From positions 16,575,501 through 16,639,500 of the forward strand of contig BSBM01000904.1 of the NCBI GenBank assembly GCA_027924585.1: a DNA stretch of 64,000 nucleotides, given 5' to 3'. Position 1 is the first letter of the stretch. Every line of letters begins with the position of its first letter. This DNA is from Larix kaempferi (taxonomy: Eukaryota > Streptophyta > Pinopsida > Pinales > Pinaceae). This document shows, one piece after another, positions 12,177 through 24,639 of the stretch. Made by a program: the position numbers and the translations under genes. The notes beneath the pieces are model-generated. The model did no database searches and was not told the origin of the DNA. It worked only from the letters and a program-made list of their open reading frames with translations.

Positions 12177-12831
12177 TGTGAAATTCTATGTCACAGCAGA
12201 TCTAAAGAGCTGAGGATACCTCACAAAGAAAGAATGAGCAAAAAATTTGAATAAGAGTGAAAACTGCAGTAAAAAAGAGCAGAAGAATAATAATGCAATA
12301 GAACTCAGATAGGAGCAGAATAATGTCACATGTTCCAATAATCAGTATAATAAACAATGATGTTACAATGGAGAGAATTCGAATCATGCAGGAGAATTCG
12401 AACCTCAGTTGGTCTAGCATAGGGATTATCACCACTAGAGTGCTTCGTAAGACTCAAAGTCAATTGAACTGAACCTAAACTCAGCTAACTGAAGTCATAA
12501 TTAGTTAGTTGGCTAAGGAGGGTGCAATAGTGAATTTGTCATGCATGCCAGGTAGAAAAGGGCGCATGCGGCCACAATCAGTGGCATACAAAGCTCTAAC
12601 CCCCCACAAGAGTCAGATAACTCAGGTGGACTGCACTGGAACACTCAGTAGGTTCCTATTAAAATAGGGAACTAACTGAAGTGGTCCTAAAATGATGCAT
12701 GCAAGGCTCAGAAGGTGGTAGATAGATCTTGGATGACATCTGCACACCACTAGGGGGAAAATGACATCATCAACAACTAGGAAAAATAAATAATGATAGG
12801 TAGGGAAAGGATGGAGTATTGAAATATCCTA
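12177..12831. mobile_element. Short solo-LTR-like insertion in the LINE, 655 bp
   Basis: The LINE frame is interrupted by sequence beginning TGTGAAATTC and ending ATATCCTA, flanked by ACCAC (12172-12176) and ACAAC (12832-12836), a 5-base target copy with one mismatch. Taking out the insertion and one copy gives V-V-V-S-A-W in frame on the minus strand, as expected for a LINE RT. The TG..TA ends (TA from CA) suggest an LTR, but no internal features confirm the class. Confidence 0.55.
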
Positions 12832-12973
12832 ACAACTACCTTATCCAGGATGAATCTCCCCTGCACAAAACTTGTTTTCTCTTGACGCACCATGTTCCGA
12901 GCCATTTCTCTTACCCTCAATGCCAAATCCTTGGCCATAATGTTAAATGCTACCAAGAGGAAAGTGATGGGAC

Positions 12974-13391
12974 CTATGCTATGTGGGAGCGCCCCCCACC
13001 CCCTCACTCCTGCTCCCAAAGCTCACTTCCTTCGGAAGCTCGCTTCCAAAACGCTCCCAAGGCGTTCTTGAGGCGCTCCCTACCTCTCCTATACTAAAAG
13101 ATCCTATACTAGGTTAATCATTTGATGACAATGTTATGGTACCTCCCTTCATTGCCAAGCTCATATAAAAGTAGTTATGGTTGATTATTTGATGATAATG
13201 TTATAAGTTATAACTACTAGATGATTGATGTTATATGGTTTAATCCATGTTTTCTATAGCTAATTCAACATCCTACATGTTTTCTATATATAAATCCATC
13301 AAAATATATCAAAATATATACTATATAAAAAACGCTCCCAAAATGGGAGCTTTTGAAAATTTCGCTTTTCGCTCCGCTCCCAACAGCATAG
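12974..13391 (-). mobile_element. Small hAT-like DNA transposon, 418 bp
   Basis: The plus-strand left end is CTATGCTATGTGGGAGCG and the reverse complement of the right end is CTATGCTGTTGGGAGCG. It is flanked by GATGGGAC (12966-12973) and GATGGGAT (13392-13399), an 8-base target copy with one mismatch. Removal of the element and one copy rebuilds G-W-H-P-I-T-F of the LINE RT. GGGAGCG/CGCTCCC motifs cluster at both ends, and an AT-rich core lies between. The reverse complement of its right side shares AGCGAAATTTTCAAAAGCT with the left end of the element at 44450, so the two are one family in opposite orientation. No coding capacity. Confidence 0.75.
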
Positions 13392-14299
13392 GATGGGATG
13401 CCAACCACCAATGGAATCACACACCCTATTCTTAGGGATTAGCTTAATCAACCCCTGATTAAGTGTCTTTGAGAGGCATCCTCCCTAATACAGTCCGACA
13501 TGGACTTACAAAACTCACACAGCAGACCATCCAACCCTAGATATTTGCCATTTTTCATAGACATGAGAGTTGCATGTGGCTCTGCTCATGTCAAACTTCG
13601 ATCTAATCTATCCCTGTTGCTATTCGAAAATTTGCAAGGGACCAGTAAGCAACAAGCATCACAGGTGGCCAAGACACCATCAGACAAGGAATAAGGTGAA
13701 AAAATGGCCTGGAAATGGTCGCTGAACTTGCCCCAAATCTCAGTAGCATCCTCAGTAAGGGAGACATCTGCTCTATGGAGCCTTAACACCTCTATTCTAG
13801 CCTTCCTTTTCAGAAATCCAAAATAAAACTTGGACCCCTTGTCTCCATTTTAAATCCATTATAATCGAGAACGGACCCTAGCTCCTCGGGCAATGTACTC
13901 CTCCCCTCTTCTGACAGTCAACTCTAACTTGCCTATGTCCTCCTATAGGGTGACATTATGGATGTCTTCTTCCAATAAGATACAAACATCCTATAGTTTT
14001 TGGCATGCCTCCCTTAACTCCCTCCTCTAATGGGCCATCATCTTGCCCCAACTCCTCATGAATTTGATAGTGCGTTGCACTGTCACTTCCCACCACAGGA
14101 TCCAACCCTGTGGCCCCACTGGGTGTAGGGAGAGAGTCCACACCCTTTGAACGAGGGCACGAAAGTCAACTTCCTCTAAGTGAGAGACATTTAGTTTAAA
14201 AGCTGAAGTCATAGGGGCATCTGTAGTTGTGCATATAGAGATCACTGACTGGATCGACAAGTGGCTCAACCTAGTAACATCCAATAGAGCTTCAACGAA

Positions 14300-14940
14300 G
14301 CAAATCTTTCTTGAGAACACAAACTCCTCCCTAGGCCCATAGAATCTCTCTAATCGAGCCTACAATATGTTCTGACCCTATCTGTAATTGGTCCAAGTGA
14401 ACCACGCACCATAATCCAACCCCTTTTTATCCAGTTGGGGTCAAAGCTTTGTAGCGCATCCTTGCATCTGCACCAAGCTTGCCTTTCGATGCCCCTGACC
14501 ACTAAACCTCGGCCACCAACTCAATCACCCTTCCATTCAACCATGTTGAAGTCACCGCCGATGACCCACTCTGCTGCCGGTAAGTAAGAAGCCATCCAGT
14601 CCCATAACCGAATCCTATTAGAGTTGGAGTTTAGGGCATAGACAATGTACAATCCCATCACCTGTTCTTGGACCAATAGAGTGATCCAGACACACCTTTC
14701 CTCTAGGTCTGAGCCTAAGGAAACTACTAGACTCTACAAAGAAGGAGAGAGGGCAATCGCTACCCCACCACTCCCATGACAAATGATCTGAGGCCCAAAA
14801 GGGGCCATTCCAACAATAGCTCATCCCGTTCTGCAGCTCAAATCCCATTGACTTGACCTCCTGTAAGAAGACCACATCCAGTTGAAAACAGTACAACACA
14901 CTTCACACACATTGCTTGCAACTGGGAATCGACATCCCTT
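14300..14940 (-). pseudogene. LINE apurinic-type endonuclease remnant
   Basis: The minus strand gives DVVFLQEVKS near 14880, the usual N-terminal metal-site motif of L1 endonucleases. Further down near 14600-14530 it reads WVIGGDFNMVEWKGD, the conserved GGDFN motif. The intervening GG..LS region is frameshifted. The enzyme nicks target DNA to prime reverse transcription. Confidence 0.7.
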
Positions 14941-15599
14941 GTACATTCCAAGAAATTATGGACATCTTCATTCCAATAGGAGATGTTGTCCAAGGCCGCT
15001 ATAATGGTTGGGCATCTCAAAGCCTTCAGGCATGTGCGCATCCATTGACTGGACGATCGCAACCTTGTAGGACTTGCACTGTAGTCTCCTCTCACTGGTT
15101 GACTTATCCATCTGCACAGGGAATCATTCATCTTTTACTTCAAGGATTTCATTTTCCAGGCTTACTCAACCTCCATACTACCACTATCTTCCTGTCGTGT
15201 CCCAGCTGTCATCTCCAGGCCTCCTGACCAAGAGACATTGGGCTAACCACCCATTGCCTTCGTGGAATGCACTGGACCCTCAATTGCATCAGATCTCCCA
15301 GAACCACTGCCCCTGTTGCCTTCTGAGGTACCTCCCCCTGAACCTAAACTTGAAGCTGGCTCTTTGCCAGCACCCCTCTTTGGACTTGTGCCTAATTTGG
15401 AACCATGAACACCTCCTCTACTCCCACAAACACCACTACCAACCCCGCCACTTCCAAAGCCTAACCCCCCATGACAACCTCCACTGGTACCTAGACCATG
15501 ATAACCTCCATTGCCATCCCCAATTTTTGAGGCCACGGACGTGTCCCCTAACCCTCAACCTGGTACTATGGATGGTGCTCCCTCATCACTAGCCTCCCC

Positions 15600-16900
15600 A
15601 GGCCTAGGTCGACAGTGAGGTCAGTCAAGAACAAGATGGTCCTAATCCTGGCAACCAAAACATGCATTTGGTAGGTTCAAATAGCAAATTTTTTGCTAGC
15701 GAACTCCATCGGTAGTGCAAACTGAGATGAATGGCAGAAGCTTTTGCTTTAAATCCACCTCCACACAAACTCTCGAGGCAGCTCAGAAATAACTTTGCCA
15801 TATCGATGTGCAAACAAATCCACAAATGGTTGCATGTTTGTAGGGAGGCCAAGAACCTCTATCCACGAAGAATAATTGACTTGGCATCGATCCTTAGGGT
15901 TGAAATCTGTCCTCCACGACTTAATAAAAGCCAAAGATGTTGCAATATGCTAGGTGCCAAACTAAAGAACATGTCGAGTAGAAGCTTCTGAATTAAACAA
16001 AAGGCAAACATACTTTGCTCCCAACCCCCAATAGGAGTTCAATGAGATCCCTTTGGCTTTCTAGTTCAACAAAGTCCATCTGTTAAATGCCACCACATCC
16101 AATATGTGGTGTAAGAAATACAAGATGATGCCACGTGACTCTAGATGTCTGCATCCTTCAAAGTACTCCTTATTATCTGCCGGGTCTGGTAGGGGTGGTG
16201 CCTCTGTCTAGGGAATGGTTGGGTTTGGGTGGGAACCTCCTCATGCTCTGCCGAAATCTCATACTGCACCTACGTACCCTCTCCCATAACTACGTCCTCC
16301 ATAGTCGGCGAGGATACGGGATCTACAGGAGCCTCTCCCTCCTGTTGATTTGCCACAATGGGTATTTCACTGTCAATGTTATCCAAATCTAGCACCAAAC
16401 TGATCACGGGACCACCAAGAATTAAATCAATGCCTTGGGAACCCATCTTATTCTTCTTGGTGTCGTTAAGCCTTGCATTGAGCGACTGTACTATGTTTTT
16501 CACTCCTTCGGACTTGAGGGGGATATACTCAAGTGATCACTCTTTGGAAGTGTCAACGCTGATACACATTCTCTACGGCTACGATCTTCGAATACCCTGT
16601 TCGATCTATATAAAAATCAACATTTTTCTCATCCTTTCTTCATACCCAAGGCTCCTTTCCATTCCATTGGCTACCAAAGAACCTTGAGGGCACCACCTTT
16701 CCTCTTTCCCCATTGCCGAAGGAATTCCCCCCATCGTTGATGCTTTTTCCTTTAACGCTACCACCCGTTGGGTTTCCCTTAGGGCCCTACGCAACTCCCT
16801 TAGCTTCACCATAGCCTTGCGCAATGAGGCTGTACAAGTATGACCCTTAGCTACACCATCCTTTCCCACATACGGCCCAATCTTCTCACCTGCGCAACCA
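15600..16900 (-). pseudogene. LINE ORF1-like (nucleic-acid-binding) remnant
   Basis: Around 15934-15749 the minus strand reads CQVNYSSWIEVLGLPTNMQ, the pattern of the DUF4283-type domain in plant LINE ORF1 proteins. Near 15665-15620 it reads ACFGCQD, a stop, DHLVLD and then TGA: a CCHC zinc knuckle whose last cysteine codon appears to have become TGA. Upstream segments (16503-16270) are acidic and not recognised. The protein would coat the LINE RNA. It is clearly dead. The plus-strand Pro/His-rich frame here is an antisense shadow. Confidence 0.55.
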
Positions 16901-16984
16901 TTCTCTCTCCACGACCACTTTCTCCATCACCTGCTCCTCTCTCCTATCATCGTTTCCAACCCTTATGTATTCTTAAACCAATAA

Positions 16985-17444
16985 AATGATAATGCTCATA
17001 AGCATGGGTTACTCAGGTGCAAATCGCAGACTTCATAAACTTCGTCTTAAATTGCTTTCTCTAGATCTCGACAATTGATCAGCCTTAGAGTTGATCTGAA
17101 ATGTTAATTTACAGCAGCAAACAACAAACAATATTTCATCTTATTTCAATCTAACACACTAGGCATCTCAAGAGAAAAGATACCAAACATATGCCAACAA
17201 GTTTCAGCACTTAGGGTACACTTTTCCAAAAATATTCCAGATCTGAAATCACTTTAATCGCAACAGATTTAGAGCAATAAATCTGCTTTATTATCCGCTA
17301 GTTATATGTTAAACCCCTTTACAATTTCAACCCTTAAAAGTGTCAGTTCATCATGAACAATGAGCACTAGAAATTACCAAATCAATAAGACAATGAAAGC
17401 TGAAAATCAAATTGGCAATTACACAAGTATTGGACTGTTGGAAA

Positions 17445-17478
<34 letters not shown>

Positions 17479-18542
17479 GTACATGTATATACCACACCTT
17501 TATCACAAAGCTAGGACAATCTTCAAGCTCTCCAAAAACCCTAGCTAGGGAAAACTATGAAACCCCTAGCCACCACCAAAGATCTCCAACAAGCAAGCAT
17601 CAACACAAGCAAGTCCTTCTTAGCTTCGACACTTGTCTCCCACAAGTGCAAGGTGCCTCCTCTCCTCAATAATTCTTTCTTCTCCCCTAGGGATTTACCA
17701 ATCCCTAGTCTACTTTGCCTCCTTAGGGTGAAAACCCTAACCCTAGAATTTCCCTTGGATTTTGCAAGAACCCTAGCACTCAAGGCAAAGAGAGAGACCA
17801 TGATATGGAAGAGTACAAGAGAGAGAGGTGCACTCGACTCTTTACATCTCTAACACAAGATGATCTATGAATGAAGGATGTGAGGACTCTCTCCTTCCTC
17901 TATTTATATGAGAGGCGAGGGAGGCCAACAATATAAACTTAAAGTGGGCACAATCCCTTACAAACAACCTTTCTCTAACAAGAAGGTCCACACATGTGAA
18001 ACACTCCACTCTTAAAGGATACATGTCAAGCTCCAAGGTGATGCTGTCAATACGCAAGGCTCCAAGGTATGAGTGCTTCTCAAGCAAGGTCTAATGGTCC
18101 TCCTCCAAGGGCTCCAAGGCTCCAATGCTCCTCCAAGCTATGTGATCCTCTGGGTCAACCACACCTACATGATCACTCCCTTTACCTAAGATAGCATAAG
18201 TCAAGTACAAGCCTCTTTGTAAGTGATCCAAGTGTGCCCATGCAATCTAGGGCTAAATGCCCTCCTCTTGAATGCCAAGTGCTCCTCCTTCGAACCAAGA
18301 TGTCTTCCAAGCAAGCAACTCAACCTCCATGTGGCCATCATGAAGAAGTCACCAAGCTATCTAAAGGTTTCCAGCGCTCCAAGGAAGAATGCCACAAAAG
18401 CATCAAGCAAGGTCTAGCAATCCAAGGGTAAGCCACCTCCACATGTGCATGCCCATCACATAACAACCATGGGATCCATGCACTATGTACCCCACATCAC
18501 ATGAAGCGCCCCCAAACATGGTGTAAGCTCTTTTGGAGTAAC
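16985..18542 (-). repeat. LTR-like repeat family, copy A (continues at 23121-23139)
   Basis: It aligns with 24640-26003 plus 30219-30484. Shared landmarks include AGAGAAAAGATACCAAA, CTATTTATATGAGAGG and TTTTGGAGTAAC. On the minus strand the second landmark reads as a TATAAATA box, and the repeat starts TGTTATCTTTCGAGGTTACTCC (from 23139), so a minus-strand LTR is likely. The other boundary is unclear. It is split by the solo LTR at 18543. Many AAACCCTAG-like words are part of this repeat and are not telomeric. Confidence 0.55.
17448..17475. repeat. (AT)n microsatellite, 28 bp
   Basis: An uninterrupted run of alternating A and T inside repeat copy A. Copy B lacks it at the matching place. Confidence 0.95.
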
Positions 18543-18926
18543 TGTTATCACACCATAGTAGCGGGGCTACTTTGGTGGTTCAGCAGATATCTGCACATTC
18601 CAGAGCTTCCATTATTCAGAGCATGGCTATGATGATTGTATATTTTGTGATCACTCATGATCAGAGCAGTATATTATTTAGACTTATGTTTGACCTTGTG
18701 TAAAGGCTGAGCCTTGAGAGTTAAGATTGGATGACCGATGTGACACTTTATCCCATACAGTTTCAGTTCAGTGCTTAGAGATGTATTGCAACAGTGTTTC
18801 AGATGGTATATGATGTTTCTTGCTATGATGGTGTTATATGATCTATGGATGCTTTGTCATTGACTGTGGATTATTATCTTGTTGATTTAGTCATGATCAC
18901 AGCATATGCTTGGTATATTATTCCTG

Positions 18927-19132
18927 ATGTGGCAAACTGTTTAAAATGAACTATAAATCATAAAATGGACAATTGCTTGCACATTTAGGTCATTTAACAA
19001 AACCCACTGGTTTTCCACTTTACATAGATATGTGGCAAACTGTTTAAAATGAACTATAAATCATAAAATGGACAATTGCTTACACATTTAGGTCATTTAA
19101 CAAAACCCACTGGTTTTCCACCTTACATAGAT
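18927..19132 (+). repeat. 103-bp tandem duplication inside solo LTR 1
   Basis: Two adjacent copies starting ATGTGGCAAACTG at 18927 and 19030. By hand they differ at two positions. The other two solo LTRs have a single, diverged version, so the duplication happened in this copy or its recent lineage. Confidence 0.92.
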
Positions 19133-20997
19133 ATGGTCTTTCCTGACACCAGTTGTCTGCTAGGGTAGGCTCCATATTCACTTGAGTCCATCCATACATG
19201 GCTTTCCTATTTGACTTTAAACCTTGACCTGTCTCATTTGACTTTCTGATACTGAGGACTTCCCCATTTTTCTACCTCTGTGTTTGGACCGCATCCCTGT
19301 ATGTTCAGTGTCTCGGCTCTAAGTTGGTGACAAAACTTGCCTTTGGTGAGTTGGATTGTAGGCCTAAATCATTCTGGTCGATTGTCCCGATGTTTGGCAT
19401 TGGCTCGAACTCCCCTTAGTCACTTGAGACGTTGTTGGCTAAAACTGAAAGCTCATGTTCTACTTATGGAAACTTATAAATTCGCCCATGGAAACTAAAA
19501 AGGGCAAAAGCGATGAACAGCTAAAAATACTCCTCGAAGAGTATAAGAAAGGTCCAAAAAGCAATTGTTCTTAAAAGTTATATCTAAACAATTGCTGACC
19601 TTATATGTATTTGAAAACATGCCCTGGATGCAAGCTGCAACTAGTCGTGCTTATCAGCACACCTGAAATCTGAAGGGTTATGTAGGCCAAAAAGGCTATG
19701 AAATGAAATTGAATGATCCTAATGAACCTGGATCAACTTGATGTAGACATGATGCCTAAGTTGAATAAGCACTCTCTGAACAACTTATCCATTTGTGAGG
19801 CACAGCCATCCCCCGTGTTATTTTGTCCAGCACAGAGTTTGTAGCTTTCCCCTTTCTCCCAGTCCAAAGTATTTTTGAGTTAAGTTAGACAGGTCAACCC
19901 CTTGGCCCGACCTTGTTCCTACCCTTCATCCTTCACTAGCAGTTTGACCATGTCCAATGGGTGAGTTTGTCATTTGAACTATTGTGCAAGTAATTTTATA
20001 TAACAAAGGAATATGCTAACTTGATTAATGCCACTGAATGGATTTTATACTTTGAGCTTGGCTGTGAGAATGATTAGAGAAGCATGTCTTAGTCTACTGA
20101 TGTGATTTATCCTTGGTTGTATATTATTGGGATCTATGATGATGTGGGCCATGTATAGATGCCTATTGATGATGATTGATGGTCCCACATACTTGATGAT
20201 GATATCATATGATGGACATATGATGCAGATGATGATTGATGCAGTTCAGCAGGTTTATTTATTATTTCAGATCAGCAGTTTATGCATTGTCCATATATGG
20301 TGGACCCTACAGCTGGCCCAATAGGGCAACCCATGGTGTATGAGCACACATTTCTAGTGGATTTGGGTCTTCTGGATCCAATGAGACACTTATCTTTCAG
20401 TTCCGGGCACTTCTGATAGTGATCGATGTAGTTTTACACTTGTTGACTAGATTTGGGACTGATTTCCCAGCCTGAGCAGCAGGGGCCATGAGAGGCCAGT
20501 TCACCTAGGGCGCTGATGATGGAGGGGGTGGTCCAGCCACTTGTTTTTACCATTTACCCCCCCCTTCTGGAGAGCCTGGTGGGCTCAAATGGACAGCGCA
20601 GATGCCCTAGGAGGCAGTTTTGGCACTTTCACAGTTATCGAGGCAGTTAAAAAATGGGATAAAGTGGTCACTGAGGAATTCGATTTGGGCAATTGAGGCA
20701 AGGTTTTGGCATTTGGTTTTCACATAGGTCTTCCAGGGTGATCCCACTATCTTCCAGTCAGTTTTCACCATGTGGGTAGGCCCACAGCGATCACAGGAGG
20801 TCTCTTACTACTTCTCTGTCACAGATTTTGAGGACAGATTTAATCATTTATATTATCTTGGACATATTTTATTATTTTATTGTGCCTTGGGGATGAGCTA
20901 GTAAGGATTGATGCCTCCTAGCCCCACCATGTGCTTATTTTGTCATGTCCTAGTCATCATGAGGTGGATTTTTGGTACTTGTACCCCCTCTAGTGGA

Positions 20998-21036
20998 TGA
21001 CGTCACCCTCCATGATTATTTTATACCATGACGTCA
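20998..21036 (+). promoter_or_regulatory. Pair of TGACGTCA sites in solo LTR 1
   Basis: TGACGTCA at 20998-21005 and again at 21029-21036, 31 bases apart. This palindrome is a classic plant bZIP (TGA/CRE-like) binding core. The pair lies about 140-180 bases before the TATA box and recurs in the other two solo LTRs. That binding occurs is inference. Confidence 0.55.
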
Positions 21037-21173
21037 TCATTATATTGGGTGATCCATGTGATATATTGTTATGGTTCATCTTAGCCATTGATTGTATGAT
21101 GAGATCTTTTAATCTCAACCACTCATTTGATGTAGTATTGTAGAGTGGTATAGGGTTTTGGTCTTTATTATCC

Positions 21174-21180
21174 TATATAA
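21174..21180 (+). promoter_or_regulatory. Candidate TATA box in solo LTR 1
   Basis: TATATAA in the context TCCTATATAAGGAGGAGACCC. It is conserved at matching positions in the other two solo LTRs (27623-27630 reverse, 58181-58187), each followed by GGAGGAGACCCCC. It is probably the LTR core promoter. Confidence 0.6.
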
Positions 21181-23139
21181 GGAGGAGACCCCCTATTGTA
21201 TAGCTCACCTTTGGAGCTCTGGAATATTGGAATAGAACACTTCTTTGCGGAGCATATTTCTCTTGTCTTGTGGATTCTCTTGCATATTGAGTATACAGTA
21301 TCTCTTCTATGTATCATTGTGGATTTTGGTGCTTCTACTAGTTTTCTTGCAGGAAAGTCAAATTGATGGAGAGGAGGGTGATTTCTTGAGGGTTATTGTT
21401 GGAGGGATCCACATATTCTCTCTTGGGCTGATCTTGTGACAGGGAGTATCATTATTATATCTTTGTGACATAGTTGATGCTTTCTATTACATCTTTCTAT
21501 CATTTTCATAATCATCTTACTTGACTTGTTTCTTTGATCTTGTCTTGTAGGAGGAGGATGATTTGGCTATCTTGGAGGACATTTTGGTTGGAGCTCTTGG
21601 ATCTCACTCTTGAATATACACATAGGAGAATGCTATCAATTAGCAAGGTGGCCACAAGCAATTGAGGTAAAATCTACAAGGTATGTGCCTCTTTCATCCA
21701 TTCTATCTTCATTGGTCACAAACCCTAATTAATTAAAACCCCAATTCTGGTTTTTCTTAGATCTACTTAGATCTAGCCTTGTTTTTGAAAAGATCTTAAG
21801 AACCCACCTCTATAGCATCCACCCCTAGTTGGATCTATAGTTTGGTGGTGATTGGGTTAAAATTGACACACTTTTCAAGGCAATATAGCCCTCTTGAACC
21901 AAATCGCACTTCCTTGGAGAGGCTTGTTGGGTTAGATCTAGCATATGGGTAGGTGAGATCCCGCTTGATTTGTAATCTACACACTTGATAACCTACCCCC
22001 AGACTTTTACTTTGGTGATTTCTACCTTGTGGGCATCATTCCACATTTTAAGGGATAAAACCCCCTTTTTGAACTACTTGGCATCTTAAAACTCAGATCT
22101 AGTAAGATCTAACCCTTGGATTGACTTGATTTTCTAGATCCACATAGATTGGTGCATAAGCTACTTGGATCTACAGTTTGGTGGCCATTGGACTTGATTT
22201 GGCCCACCTTATCCACCTTTTAGCCCTCCTTGAGCAAGGTCGCACTCCCTTGGGTGAGTGAGTTTTCCCACTTTGAGGAAGTGGGTGGTTGAGATTTTTG
22301 TGGATTTGGAACGGCCATACCTTGAAACATAGGTCTAGAGTATCATTTTGTAACGATCTGCCTTGGGGGTAGCATTCCTTGTTTTAAGGGACTGTGGTCC
22401 ACTTAGGGTCATATCATGAAATCCTAGATCTAGCAAGATCCAACTAATCTATCTCAATTAGCCCACTTGTCTTGGCTTCTAGGTGTCCCGATCTACACTT
22501 TGACACACCTTTTGACTCCATTAGCCCATCCAACAAGGCACTAGTCCTCCTCAAAGCAAGTCGCACTCCTTGGGAATTGTGTCAAACTCTAGATCCGGTA
22601 CATGGGTACCCCTAAAATCAACTTAGATCCGTAGATCTACTCTATTACACATCATCTAGTGCCAATTGCATCCCCTAGCTTCACCTAGTGGGTCCACTTT
22701 AACCCATTTCACATATCCCAAGAAAGTAGGATCCACTTGGTAGCATATAGTGCTATACGCTGTCATTATACCTAATTATGTGGCCTAAATCATACATTGG
22801 TTGAAACACTAACCATCTCTCAAACCACCTTCAACCATACTTTAACTTTTAGGTCCACTCAACCTTGCATTGGTTTCCGTAACTCATCATCTCATTATCC
22901 TTAGGAACCTTTGTTTGGGTCCAATCATCTGTGATTGGTTATAGGGTCTCCCCCTTGGTCTTGATTCACCTTGACCTAAAGCGAAGAGTGCCTCGGTTGA
23001 CGTGACTCCCACCTTGCATTGGGAACCGTGGCATCTCTTGGGTCACCTCTTTAGTTGTCCGTCTCCTCTACCGTCCCGGATGGGATACCACTAGGGGCAA
23101 CTACAAGTTGTGTGATAACAGTAACCTCGAAAGATAACA

Positions 23140-24639
23140 ATATATAGGATGGTGCCAACTCTTTTAGAAGATCTTGATCTAGGTGCTGATATCGTTTACT
23201 TAATCTTTTAAATTTAAGTCATTCTTCATTAGCATTAATTATGTCCATCCTTGCCTTTCCTTTTTCAGTGATTGGGGCTGTAACATGTTTGGAGTTTGAG
23301 AGCACTAACATTTCCTGCTTCAAAATCATAGTTAGTGCATTGGGCATGATTCCTGTGTTGGCAAGAACGGAGCTGTATAATATGGGCTTTGTATGTTTGC
23401 ATGATATGTGCGATGCAAAGAGAGAAGATTGTGCTCCTCGAGAGATCTCAAGGAAACCTATCTTTCATAAGCACAATGTAACTCACATGGTTAGCTTTAT
23501 GAAGCCTATCAACTTATTCAAAGCAACCAAGTGAAGTGAAGGCCTAATTTCGAGAGACAAGATGCGGCCTAATGGTAAGGCTATCTCCAATTATGATATG
23601 TATGCATGTACACATGGATCAAACACAAAGTCAATGAGGTGGAAAGGCTAAGTACAAGGTGGAAGAATAGCGGCCCAAAAGATAGGTGGCTTCACACAGT
23701 TTAATATATTTGAATCAATGCATGTGCTTTTAAAACTCTCAATGCTTTGCTAGCTAGTTTGCTTCCAGGGATTGGCCAACAAACATAGACTCACGAAAAA
23801 CAGGCTTACCAAGTGGGCTTTATGCAAAATGAAGAGAAGAGTAGGATATCAAACACACTTGTTGGGAATGCACATTTACAAGCTAACTGTGAAATAAGTA
23901 TCAATAAATTGTTCCTAGACATACTTCATAGATATGGTCATAGATATGTCCATTGGCAAGCAACTCTACTTGGAAACCCATAGTTCTGTAAGAAGGTGGG
24001 TTGGAACTTTTGGTTTGTTCTCTGGCCTACATAGAGCTATATACTTCCTTGATAAGACTAGGGCAAGTCCTAATGATGTTGAGTGAGATTTTTGTAATGC
24101 AAGTGTCCATTTTGTATTGTTGAAATAGTACCATTAGTTTGAGTTAGGTTCCATCATCTTTAGATAATATCACATCGGCTAGTTGAGGGACTTACTCAGA
24201 GATGCTTTCCCTCCTTGCCTGGTTAGGGAGGGAAGAAAAGTTTTTTGATGCACTAATTTCTGTGCTTTTGTAGTTTTGTGTAACAAATTACTCAGTTTCT
24301 AGAGACCACAAAAGGAAAGAACTAATAGAAGACAAAAATGGTTCTCGATGTATACAATCAATCATACAAATATATGTGGGTGTCATGGTGGCATATCTTC
24401 AAATCTTGTAAGATGATTCTAAACCTCTCATTGAACATATGGAAACCTCAATCTCCTTACTAACATCAAGGAAGTACTTTTCTTAGTAATTCACTAGGTA
24501 TGTTTCTCCATCTTGTCCTTCAAACCTTACCGTGGAACTTTCATGCACTTAGGCATGTAATGCAAAACTGAGATTTCACTTTCTTCTTAGAAGGTTTCTT
24601 GGATCTTAGCCCTAAAATTTCCATCCTTTAGGACTGCTA
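23140..24639. other. Intergenic stretch, no feature recognised
   Basis: A 97-codon frame at 23241-23534 is the longest and matches no family I know. The sequence resembles decayed transposon DNA but gave no domain signature on either strand. Confidence 0.4.

Larger units (their letters stand above)
11108..13900 (-). pseudogene. LINE reverse transcriptase remnant, twice interrupted
   Basis: Minus-strand pieces in order: LIKLIPKNRVCDSIGGWHPI (13460-13400), PITFLLVAFNIMAKDLALRV and FVQGRFILDKVVV (about 12970-12837), then SAWETMEWDHETGQ and LKVDFDKAYDQLDW (12176-12085). These are the fingers and palm blocks of non-LTR reverse transcriptases. The catalytic FADD-type motif would fall below 12000, where the frame is broken and I could not confirm it. 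Both breaks in this order are explained by insertions with target duplications, and removing them restores the frame. Below 11860 the sequence still has LINE C-terminal character but is badly decayed. Confidence 0.8.
11108..16960 (-). mobile_element. L1-type LINE, decayed, cut by the Athila element
   Basis: Reading the minus strand from about 16960 downward gives an ORF1-like region, an endonuclease, a reverse transcriptase and a C-terminal part, in the order of plant L1 LINEs. All are full of stops and frameshifts. The 3' part stops at 11107/11108 where the Athila 3' LTR begins; if that element inserted into the LINE, the rest lies left of the window. Two younger insertions sit inside the RT part (12177-12831 and 12974-13391). 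I see no clear 5' boundary or target duplication. Confidence 0.8.
18543..23120 (+). mobile_element. Solo LTR 1, Athila-type, 4578 bp
   Basis: It begins TGTTATCACACC and ends TGTGATAACA. Exact target duplication GTAAC is at 18538-18542 and 23121-23125. No primer-binding site, gag or pol lies inside or beside it. The body aligns with 26004-30213 (reverse) and 55543-59833. The empty site reads TTTTGGAGTAACCTCGAAAG, matching the uninterrupted repeat copy B near 30471. It is longer than its relatives partly because of a 103-base tandem duplication. The open frames inside are chance frames. Confidence 0.93.

Noticed and set aside
12177-12831. GT...AG-looking boundaries, considered as an intron in the LINE RT
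   Set aside because: Splicing at those sites leaves the wrong frame, whereas removal as an insertion with a 5-bp duplication gives the right one.
15074-15592. 172-codon plus-strand frame rich in Pro, His and Leu
   Set aside because: Antisense to the LINE ORF1 region, low complexity, no homology that I recognise.
17530-17760. AAACCCTAG words, considered as interstitial telomere repeat
   Set aside because: They are scattered single words within a dispersed repeat (also in copy B), not a (TTTAGGG)n array.
23241-23534. 97-codon plus-strand frame as a small gene
   Set aside because: No recognised domain, no splice or promoter context, and it lies between transposons.
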